The notes under the pieces were generated by a model. The model did not search any database. It saw only the letters and a list, made by a program, of their open reading frames with translations, and had not been told where the DNA came from. DNA of 64,000 bases, from the NCBI RefSeq assembly GCF_000294775.2, contig NZ_CP015506.1:719501-783500 (forward strand), written 5' to 3'. Below, in pieces: positions 8,964-15,706 of this stretch. Position 1 is the stretch's first letter. Each line of letters opens with the position of its first letter. The DNA is from Cytobacillus oceanisediminis 2691 (GTDB taxonomy: Bacteria > Bacillota > Bacilli > Bacillales > Cytobacillaceae). The translations under genes and the position numbers were made by a program.

Positions 8964-10739
8964 CTATTTTTTAAATAAAAAAGGGGCGGTTGCGATAACG
9001 CCAATCACATATAAAACCAATGCGAAATAAGCAGGAAGCAGGTGGATAAAATCCGTATAGTTAATAAAAAAATGAGTTAAGATCCCGGCGGCGAATGCCG
9101 GAATCGCCCCAATGGTGAAGGTCCACCACACCCATCTTTCCCCCTCGCGGATCCCCCATAAAGCCAGCATCAAGACGAGCAAGCCTACACTTAAAAGTGC
9201 GCTCCCAAATCCTGCACGGTCATGTGCGATCACAGGAATTAACCGATCGTTAAACTCGTTCAGAGCTTCAGGAGTCATGCAAAGATAAGTAAGATCAGTT
9301 GGTACAAATACATGTGAAGCCCCAATGACGGAAATGATCATCCCGCCAATAGCTAATGAAAACCCCAGAATCACAAAGCAAAGCTGGCCGAATAAGCTCA
9401 GCTTCCACTGCGGACTGTTGAAAAGATTTGAACTGGAGGGAGATGCACTTGCTGTTCTTGATTTTGCATATCCCAATATAAACAAGGGCAGTAATATAAG
9501 CCAAAACAGCCCATGGAGCCAATCGAAATAACCGTAGCCAATAAACAGGACAATGCCCAGGAAGCCGATAGCTCCTGCTATATTTACCGCTTTTCTTGCC
9601 CAGTGGAGGCCATTTCTTATTCCATGCCTGGCAAGCTGCATATAGATGATTCCGCCTGAAATCATTGTTCCTGACAGCGTCATTCTGTCATGAGCCATAA
9701 AGTATAAAATGGCAGGGTTAAAGGAAATAATATCTTTCCTAAAGATCCCCAGAAAGCTCTCGTCATAGGGAAGGATCACCGAAGTCATGCTGAAAAACAG
9801 GGCTATGAGCCCTGCAACGGCAATAGCTAAGCCGAACAGCCAGTACCAGCGCCATCCTTTCACTTCGACAGGCTCCTTCGTAAATGTGCTGGTATAAGCC
9901 TCGTTAATCCTCTTCGGCAATCCAGGTCCAGTGAAAATGTACTCATCGCCTAACATGATTAAAGAAGCTCCGCTTTCCAGCAGTTTAATAGCATCTGAAG
10001 GCTCTTTTACACAGCCTGAAGTAATGATGGGCAATTCTTCGCAGTACAGCTTCCTGAGAGCTGACAGCTTATGAATGAGTTCTTCCGGTGAAGCATTGCC
10101 TGTAAGAAGAATTCCGTCCGGGCCATAGTCCAGGCTGAGAGTATCATCCTGTGAAATAGAAAGGATGATAGGTTTATTTAATTCATATTTAAATTGGTTA
10201 AATTGACTCGCTGATTGAAAAATATGGCTGCCCAAAATAAATCCGTCGCTAAAAGGAAGCAATTCTTCACAAATTTGCAAGGCTTCCTGATAAGTTCCTT
10301 CAACGTTTATAAGAAGCGGAATCTTCTTTTTCTTTAAGGAAAGCAGCTGTTCCTTAGCTCCCATTAACTCCATTGAAGCGTCAGTTAATCTATGTATCTT
10401 CTCTAGTTTCGGGTCCATAAATAGTTCTCCTGATGACCCTCGAATGGAAACAGGTCCAACTTCAATAAAACCAAAGCCCAGATTCTGAAAAGCCTTCATC
10501 CCTGATAAGTGAGGATCAATCCTGCCGGTAAGTCCGACTGGAGTGGAAAAATGAACACCAAATAAATTTTTCGCATGCTTGCCGGAGGGTTCCATATGAC
10601 CAAGAAATTCGATTAATCCTTCCCCTATACGGCTGGATGAAATCATGCTCATTCCGCGATGGATAAACTCCCGGCTGAAGGAAGGCGGGAGCTTCTGAAG
10701 TATGGGCTTAAAAATAGGATGATACGACCAATCCGGCAA
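8964..10739 (-). CDS. Dihydroorotate-dehydrogenase-like domain fused to a membrane domain
   Basis: A 591-residue two-part protein. Residues 1 to about 290 follow the class 2 dihydroorotate dehydrogenase fold: TPVGLTGRIDPHLSGMKAFQNLGFGFIEVG, then a C-terminal flavin-phosphate-like segment around SGASLIMLGDEYIFTGPGLPKRINE. The C-terminal half has about eight hydrophobic helices. Key DHODH residues are missing: the Lys of the GLDK-type motif is replaced by RIDPH, and the NVSSPNT catalytic loop and the GVGG glycines are not recognisable. A true pyrimidine-synthesis role is therefore unlikely. Start TTG 10739 follows GGGAGG at good spacing; an in-frame GTG at 10748 overlaps that site. It stands alone, convergent with the exporter. 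Confidence 0.7.
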   Translation of the reverse strand: MPDWSYHPIFKPILQKLPPSFSREFIHRGMSMISSSRIGEGLIEFLGHMEPSGKHAKNLFGVHFSTPVGLTGRIDPHLSGMKAFQNLGFGFIEVGPVSIRGSSGELFMDPKLEKIHRLTDASMELMGAKEQLLSLKKKKIPLLINVEGTYQEALQICEELLPFSDGFILGSHIFQSASQFNQFKYELNKPIILSISQDDTLSLDYGPDGILLTGNASPEELIHKLSALRKLYCEELPIITSGCVKEPSDAIKLLESGASLIMLGDEYIFTGPGLPKRINEAYTSTFTKEPVEVKGWRWYWLFGLAIAVAGLIALFFSMTSVILPYDESFLGIFRKDIISFNPAILYFMAHDRMTLSGTMISGGIIYMQLARHGIRNGLHWARKAVNIAGAIGFLGIVLFIGYGYFDWLHGLFWLILLPLFILGYAKSRTASASPSSSNLFNSPQWKLSLFGQLCFVILGFSLAIGGMIISVIGASHVFVPTDLTYLCMTPEALNEFNDRLIPVIAHDRAGFGSALLSVGLLVLMLALWGIREGERWVWWTFTIGAIPAFAAGILTHFFINYTDFIHLLPAYFALVLYVIGVIATAPFLFKK

Positions 10740-10906
10740 ATAAAACACCTCCCATTTTTATCTATTTTAGCATACGAGTTTGGATGGATAGGCAGTTTAT
10801 TGTGGTGAAAGAGTGCTCCTTCTATTTAAACAGACCGTCAATAAAGGACTAATGACAATTGGATCATTGAAATTCATAGCAAGGAATACAAATTATATTA
10901 TTTTTA

Positions 10907-10918
10907 TTGCAAATGCAA
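10907..10918. promoter_or_regulatory. Candidate MarR operator 1
   Basis: The palindrome ttgcaaatgcaa lies 77 bp before the probable marR start, with a related copy 47 bp downstream. MarR proteins usually bind such TTGCN-type palindromes and autoregulate; this is inferred. Confidence 0.45.
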
Positions 10919-10953
10919 CAAAATTAAGGTAGATTGAATATATGGTATTATTA

Positions 10954-10965
10954 TTGCATTTACAA
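10954..10965. promoter_or_regulatory. Candidate MarR operator 2
   Basis: The sequence ttgcatttacaa is an imperfect copy of the upstream palindrome and is followed by the same acaaaaatt-like context, 30 bp before the marR start. Confidence 0.4.
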
Positions 10966-10994
10966 CAAAAATTCATGTTGAGGAGCTGAGTACA

Positions 10995-11444
10995 CTGGAA
11001 ATTCTCCGTGAAATTGGCATGATCGCTAGGGCACTGGATTCCATAAGCAATATCGAATTTAAAGAGCTTGACCTTACAAAAGGGCAGTACCTGTACCTTG
11101 TGCGAATATGTGAAAATCCAGGAATTATTCAGGAAAAGTTAGCTGAGATGATAAAAGTTGATCGGACAACGGCAGCCCGTGCGATTAAAAAGCTTGAAAT
11201 GAATGGCTTTATAGAAAAGAAAGATGATGAACAGAACAAGAAAATCAGGAAGCTCTTCCCAACAGAGAAAGGGAAAAAAGTTTTTCCTCTTATAAAGAGA
11301 GAACATGAATATTCCAATGCGATTTGCTTAGAGGGGCTTTCCGAGAAAGAAGCAGAAACCATTTTCAAGCTGCTTCAAAGAGTTAGAAAAAATGTAGAGA
11401 AAGACTGGGAATATGTGAAAAAGGGGAACAAGAGAAATTATTAA
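10995..11444 (+). CDS. MarR-family transcriptional regulator
   Basis: A winged-helix repressor of about 149 residues. The central DNA-binding region reads EKLAEMIKVDRTTAARAIKKLEMNGFIEK, followed by the wing DDEQNKKIRKLFPTEKGKKV, and the C-terminal helix is for dimerisation. I extended the gene to CTG 10995 because AGGAGC lies 8 bp upstream and the extra residues (MEILREIG) form the usual N-terminal dimer helix; the first ATG at 11019 lacks a ribosome binding site. It heads a tight operon with paiA- and paiB-like genes (12 and 15 bp gaps), so it probably regulates polyamine or stress-related acetylation together with itself. Confidence 0.82.
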   Translation: MEILREIGMIARALDSISNIEFKELDLTKGQYLYLVRICENPGIIQEKLAEMIKVDRTTAARAIKKLEMNGFIEKKDDEQNKKIRKLFPTEKGKKVFPLIKREHEYSNAICLEGLSEKEAETIFKLLQRVRKNVEKDWEYVKKGNKRNY

Positions 11445-11975
<531 letters not shown>

Positions 11976-11990
11976 TATTTTGAAGGGCGG

Positions 11991-12620
11991 ATGATCATGT
12001 ATATTCCTAAATATTATAAAGTCACAAATGCGGATGAAATATGGGAGTTTGTTCAAAGTAATTCGTTTGGCACGATGGTCACGACCAAACATGGAAGACC
12101 CATAGCCACTCATCTGCCATTGCAGTTAATAAAAGAAGGAGATACGTGCTATTTAACAGGGCATATGGCTTATGGAAACCCGCAATGGAGAACATTCGAA
12201 GCCTCTGAAGATGTACTGGTGATGTTCCAGGGACCACATGCTTACATTTCATCCTCATGGTATGAGGAAGAAAATGTCCCGACTTGGAACTATCAGGCTG
12301 TCCATGTATATGGTCGAGCCAATATTCTGAGTGAAGAGGAATTAAAGCAGGACCTGGCCATGCTGCTTCAAAAATATGAAAAGCATCGCAGGAATCCAGT
12401 TTTATGGGATAAGCTTTCTCCGGAGCTTTTAGAACAGCAGCTAAAAGGAATTGTTGGATTCAAGATTAGGGTAGAGGAAATTCAAGCTGCCGATAAACTA
12501 AGCCAGAACCGCAATGAAAGAGACTATCAAAATATAATTCATAAACTCCATGAAGAGAATGATCTTAATTCTAAGCAAATGGCCCAACTGATGGAGGGTA
12601 AGGTAAAAAAGAGATTGTAA
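11991..12620 (+). CDS. paiB: PaiB-family FMN-binding protein
   Basis: A 209-residue protein of the PaiB family (split-barrel flavin-binding fold). It carries the family features MYIPKYYK at the start, TKHGRPIATHLPL near residue 35, a GHMAYGNPQW segment and the SSWYEEENVPTWNYQAVHVYG motif near the middle. In B. subtilis PaiB is reported as a negative regulator of sporulation and degradative-enzyme genes, together with PaiA. An alternative start two codons downstream at 11997 (MYIPKYYK) is equally possible. It is the last gene of the marR-paiA-paiB operon and is followed by a terminator. Confidence 0.87.
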   Translation: MIMYIPKYYKVTNADEIWEFVQSNSFGTMVTTKHGRPIATHLPLQLIKEGDTCYLTGHMAYGNPQWRTFEASEDVLVMFQGPHAYISSSWYEEENVPTWNYQAVHVYGRANILSEEELKQDLAMLLQKYEKHRRNPVLWDKLSPELLEQQLKGIVGFKIRVEEIQAADKLSQNRNERDYQNIIHKLHEENDLNSKQMAQLMEGKVKKRL

Positions 12621-12629
12621 GTTTATAGG

Positions 12630-12665
12630 AAAAAACAGAGGAACCAGGATGTCCCTCTGTTTTTT
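12630..12665 (+). terminator. Terminator of the marR-paiAB operon
   Basis: The 11-bp stem aaaaacagagg / cctctgttttt, ending in T residues, lies just after the paiB stop codon. Confidence 0.85.
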
Positions 12666-12779
12666 GGCATCTGGAATATTATGTTAGTATAGAGGCGAGG
12701 ACGTTGATCTTATTTTTCATGAAACGAATTAATATCATTCTCATACAGTAGTTATTAAAAAGGGAGTGAAGCATCGAAT

Positions 12780-13067
12780 ATGAAAATCATTTTATTTTTG
12801 GCCATACTCGGTTTATGCTTGATTGGTTTTAATTGGCTTATGGGCTATAGAAAAAATCATATCACCATTGATTTGGATGAGAGGTACGTGGACTTTAAAG
12901 AGTATGTTGAAGCGATTCAGAGTGAACTTATCAAACAAGGGCGAGAGGTCAGTTATATGGGGAATCGAAAATTTATTATTGATGGCCAGACCTATATTTT
13001 CATAGAACGCAATGTTTCGATGGGAGGCGTTCCCCTGCAAAGAACTATTCTGAAACCGGAAAAGTGA
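12780..13067 (+). CDS. Small single-TM hypothetical protein
   Basis: A 95-residue protein of unknown function. Residues 3-20 form one hydrophobic helix (signal anchor). The rest is a small soluble domain with an alternating pattern (ITIDLDERYVDFKEYVEAIQSELIKQG, then RKFIIDGQTYIFIERN) suggesting an alpha/beta fold. A GGGAG ribosome binding site precedes the ATG. I do not recognise a family. It stands between the paiB terminator and another small membrane gene. Confidence 0.7.
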   Translation: MKIILFLAILGLCLIGFNWLMGYRKNHITIDLDERYVDFKEYVEAIQSELIKQGREVSYMGNRKFIIDGQTYIFIERNVSMGGVPLQRTILKPEK

Positions 13068-13201
13068 CTGACCTGAAGGTGCTCAGTTAATCAATTCGAT
13101 AGCTGGATTCTGGACTGTCATTCGGCAGCTTTTTCTTATGGAGATAGCGGGATATTTGGACAATATAAGTTAATGAGTTTAATAGGGGGATAGGAAGGGA
13201 C

Positions 13202-13375
13202 TTGAGGTTATTTATTGTTATTTTACTAATTCTTTTTGGGAGTTTTTTAATTGGTTTAACCATCGATAACTTTGGTAAGATAGGTAGCTTTATTATGAAT
13301 TTAATTGGGGCTGGGATAAATTTATTAGCTGTTATTATTGCGAGGAACAAGAAAGAAAAACAGCATTCCGTTTAA
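13202..13375 (+). CDS. Very small two-TM hypothetical protein
   Basis: A TTG-initiated reading frame of 57 codons. Residues 2-19 and about 26-47 are hydrophobic, and the tail NKKEKQHSV is basic, consistent with two membrane helices and positive-inside orientation. The purine-rich stretch aggggga at 13184-13190 could serve as a ribosome binding site, although the spacing is slightly long. There is no recognised family, and a chance ORF cannot be excluded. Confidence 0.45.
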   Translation: MRLFIVILLILFGSFLIGLTIDNFGKIGSFIMNLIGAGINLLAVIIARNKKEKQHSV

Positions 13376-13433
13376 GCAGAACATAATTTAATTAGCGTGA
13401 CCTACTAAAGTGCTAATTGGAATGAAAACAAAC

Positions 13434-13462
13434 AAAACATCTTCCAGCGAGGAAGATGTTTT
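13434..13462. terminator. Terminator of trmL
   Basis: A perfect 12-bp stem (aaaacatcttcc / ggaagatgtttt) with a 5-nt loop overlaps the trmL stop codon and is T-rich on the minus strand. Confidence 0.85.
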
Positions 13463-13931
13463 ATTTCAGATGGGGAAATCCCTGCTGGCGCAGAGCCTCA
13501 TACACCAATATAGCAGCTGTGCTTGAAAGGTTGAGTGAACGGACATTATCATTCATGGGTATTCTTAAAAAGTGATCCTTATTTTCTTCCAGTAAGTCTT
13601 TTGGCAAGCCCGTTGTTTCTTTTCCAAACATGAAATAATGCTCCTTTGAAGCATCGCTGAAATCAAAGGATGAATGTGCCTGTTCACCAAAGGTTTCAAT
13701 ATAGTAGAACTCGCCTTGGTTTTTTGAAAAAAAGTCATCCATTGAATCATAATACGTTATGTTCACAGAGTTCCAGAAATCAAAGCCTGCCCGTTTGATC
13801 ATTTCTTCATCTGTTGAAAAGCCAAGCGGCCGAATTAAATGCAAGGATGTATCCGTTGCAGCACAAGTTAGAGCAATATTTCCGGTATTGGCCGGAATAT
13901 CCGGCTGATATAGTACGACATGTATGGCCAA
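13461..13931 (-). CDS. trmL: tRNA (cytidine/uridine(34)-2'-O)-methyltransferase TrmL
   Basis: A 156-residue SPOUT methyltransferase that 2'-O-methylates the wobble base of certain leucine tRNAs using S-adenosylmethionine. Diagnostic motifs are VLYQPDIPANTGNIALTCAA at the start, MFGKETTGLPKDLLE near residue 100 and the trefoil-knot motif RIPMNDNVRSLNLSSTAAI near 123-141. Its length equals the usual TrmL/YibK length. Translation starts with TTG after GAGGTG. It is monocistronic on the minus strand. Confidence 0.93.
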   Translation of the reverse strand: MAIHVVLYQPDIPANTGNIALTCAATDTSLHLIRPLGFSTDEEMIKRAGFDFWNSVNITYYDSMDDFFSKNQGEFYYIETFGEQAHSSFDFSDASKEHYFMFGKETTGLPKDLLEENKDHFLRIPMNDNVRSLNLSSTAAILVYEALRQQGFPHLK

Positions 13932-14049
13932 GGATTGTCACCTCTATCTTCAATTTACCCTCCAAATTATAGCATATTGATTGGGCGTATTAGTAATATG
14001 CTAACGGGACAGGGACGTTAGTTAAATAATAGGATCTGCTGACGATTAA

Positions 14050-14076
14050 AAAACACGCTGATGATTAGCGTGTTTT
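14050..14076 (-). terminator. Terminator of the PCYCGC selenoprotein gene
   Basis: The stem aaaacacgct / agcgtgtttt overlaps the TAA stop that ends the readthrough frame and is followed on the minus strand by T residues. Its position directly after that TAA, not after the internal TGA, supports the longer frame. Confidence 0.8.
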
Positions 14077-14572
14077 ATACTTCTTCAGGCATAGGTGTTG
14101 GAGTAGATTCTGTCCCCATGCTTTCGTATTTTTTATCAATCATATGACGAATATCTTTTAAGCTTGTGCCTTTTTCAAACTCTGATTTAGCCTCACGGGC
14201 TATGTCCACACAAACCCCTCAGCCAAAGCCCATGGTATCAAGTGTTACCGTGGTCCCTTTTACGTTATCAACGAAGCAATTCGTATTGCTGGTGTGACCA
14301 TCTTCTTCATAACAGCCGCAATAACATGGCATGTAATCCAATACCTCTGGATGTGCGATAGCGAACTGATATGCTTCTAAAACTTTAGGGCTGTCGCTGT
14401 ATGTGGTGACGGCTGACCAGTCATTGCTGCCGATTTCATACGTTAAGACAGGAGCAGCCTGTTCTTGATGGCCGCTATGTGAATGGCTATCCTCTGATGC
14501 CTGATCTTCTGCCGGCGAACAGCCAGAAACTAGCACAATGGCTGTTAGTATAGGGAAAATGAAATTCTTCAT
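14075..14572 (-). CDS. PCYCGC-motif lipoprotein with in-frame TGA (probable selenoprotein, Sec118)
   Basis: A 165-residue lipoprotein if TGA 14219-14221 is read as selenocysteine. Signal peptide with lipobox VSGC18, a His-rich linker (HSHSGH), the PCYCGC motif at 82-87 and C99. The TGA is followed in frame by GVCVDIAREAKSEFEKG and a C-terminal helix ending TPTPMPEEV, then TAA. The protein family normally has Cys at this position (CGVC), so TGA replaces the first Cys of a CxxC pair. The mRNA after UGA folds as UAGCC-CGUGA-GGCUA with the loop starting 21 nt downstream, fitting bacterial SECIS rules. Likely an extracytoplasmic metal- or redox-linked lipoprotein; its function is unknown. Without Sec the gene would be truncated at residue 117. 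Confidence 0.82.
14181..14221 (-). promoter_or_regulatory. Candidate bacterial SECIS element (PCYCGC gene)
   Basis: Immediately 3' of the in-frame UGA: a 5-bp stem UAGCC/GGCUA with loop CGUGA, loop start 21 nt after UGA and a G at loop position 2. The stem is short; structure prediction and covariation would be needed for certainty. Confidence 0.55.
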
Positions 14573-14773
14573 TAAACCTTCCTTTCTATCAAATTGCTAT
14601 TTTAATGTAAGAATACCTAATTCTAATTACTGATTCAATGATTCTATGCCTATTAATAATTACCAAGGGCACAATGAATTCATAGAATAGTCATAAATAA
14701 AACACCAGCCATCGCTATAATGAAAAGGTACATACAATATTTTGAACATGTAAACAAAGGAGACGTGCTATAT

Positions 14774-15154
14774 ATGAGGAAAGCCATTTTTCTTTTTGCC
14801 TGTGTTTTATTTTTGCTGGCAGGGTGTTCAAAGGAGAATGACGCTGCCGAAAAAGTTCCTGAATTATTGGAGGTTTCGGTTAACATTCCAGAAGTGATAC
14901 AGGTAAATCAAGAGGCTGTCATCCAGGCCGCCGTCACACAGGGGGAGGAAAAGGTTGAAGATGCCAATGAGGTTAAGTTTGAAGTGAAAAAAGCAGGTCA
15001 AGATACATCAGAAGAAATGATTGGGGAGCATCAAGGCAAAGGTGTTTATTCTATTACAACAACGTTTCAAGAGGCGGGAATCTATTCAGTAACAGCACAT
15101 ATAACGGCAAGAGGTATGCATAATATGCCAACAAAAGAATTTAAGATAGAATAA
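14774..15154 (+). CDS. YtkA/FixH-like lipoprotein
   Basis: A 126-residue lipoprotein: signal peptide with lipobox LAGC18, then one Ig-like YtkA domain. The domain shows the family pattern of beta strands (LEVSVNIPEVIQVNQEAVIQAAV), the GEHQGKGVYSITTTFQEAGIYSVTAHITARGMHNMP end and a conserved HNMP motif that may bind copper or another metal. I chose ATG 14774 because AAAGGAG lies just upstream and the residues from there form a proper signal peptide. It is divergent from the PCYCGC selenoprotein gene, and both are exported lipoproteins in a metal region, so related roles are likely. A role in cytochrome oxidase or copper handling is suggested by the family only. Confidence 0.78.
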   Translation: MRKAIFLFACVLFLLAGCSKENDAAEKVPELLEVSVNIPEVIQVNQEAVIQAAVTQGEEKVEDANEVKFEVKKAGQDTSEEMIGEHQGKGVYSITTTFQEAGIYSVTAHITARGMHNMPTKEFKIE

Positions 15155-15255
15155 AGCAAATAATAATTTTCAGTTAATGGTTCATCCTTCAATTTGGATG
15201 AACCATTTGTGCTGTTGGATACTCATTTTCTTATGACATAAAAATATCTTCCTAA

Positions 15256-15274
15256 TAATCAAATGAATGTTTGA
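15256..15274. promoter_or_regulatory. CadC-type operator 1
   Basis: A tcaaa-N6-tttga inverted repeat (15259-15263 and 15270-15274) overlaps the -35 region of the cadC promoter. It has the same geometry as operator 2, 46 bp downstream. Confidence 0.65.
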
Positions 15275-15299
15275 CTGTTTGGTAATAGATGCATATACT
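15271..15299 (+). promoter_or_regulatory. SigA promoter of cadCA
   Basis: TTGACT (15271-15276), a 17-bp spacer and TATACT (15294-15299). It lies between and partly within two CadC-type operators, a layout expected for metal derepression. Confidence 0.75.
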
Positions 15300-15301
15300 A
15301 A

Positions 15302-15323
15302 TAATCAAATAATCGTTTGATTA
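15302..15323. promoter_or_regulatory. CadC-type operator 2
   Basis: A perfect taatcaaa-N6-tttgatta palindrome just downstream of the -10 box, resembling known cad/zia-type ArsR operators. It would block transcription when CadC is metal-free. Confidence 0.75.
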
Positions 15324-15337
15324 AGGAGGTGGCTTCC

Positions 15338-15706
15338 TTGAAGCATGAAGATGTTTGTGAAGTAACCTGCGTAGATGAAGAAAAAGTAAGACGTGTTAAA
15401 GAATCTGCCTCACACCACAATACCTCTGCTGTTGCCCAAATATTTAAAGCATTATCTGATGAAACTAGGGTTAAGATTGCCTTTTCCCTATGTGAGGAAG
15501 AAGAACTGTGCGTCTGTGATGTAGCCAATATTGTGGGGTGCACAACGGCTACGGCTTCTCACCATTTACGGCTTCTTCGGAATATGGGATTGGCGAAGTA
15601 TCGTAAGGAGGGCAAATTGGTCTTTTATTCACTGGATGATGATCATGTCAAACAGCTGATTCAAATTGCCTTTACACATCAAAAGGAGGTGGCGCACTAT
15701 GAGTGA
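15338..15706 (+). CDS. cadC: ArsR/SmtB-family metal sensor repressor CadC
   Basis: A 122-residue winged-helix repressor of the cadCA operon. With TTG 15338 as start (after GGAGGTGG), all eight ligands of S. aureus CadC fall at the canonical numbers: Cys7, Cys11, Cys58 and Cys60 (ELCVCDVA) for Cd/Pb/Bi binding, and Asp101, His103, His114 and Glu117 for the Zn site. The helix-turn-helix is VANIVGCTTATASHHLRLL. Metal binding releases DNA and induces cadA. It overlaps cadA by 8 bp, so translation is coupled. The upstream ATG at 15317 would disturb the residue numbering and overlaps operator 2. Confidence 0.93.
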   Translation: MKHEDVCEVTCVDEEKVRRVKESASHHNTSAVAQIFKALSDETRVKIAFSLCEEEELCVCDVANIVGCTTATASHHLRLLRNMGLAKYRKEGKLVFYSLDDDHVKQLIQIAFTHQKEVAHYE

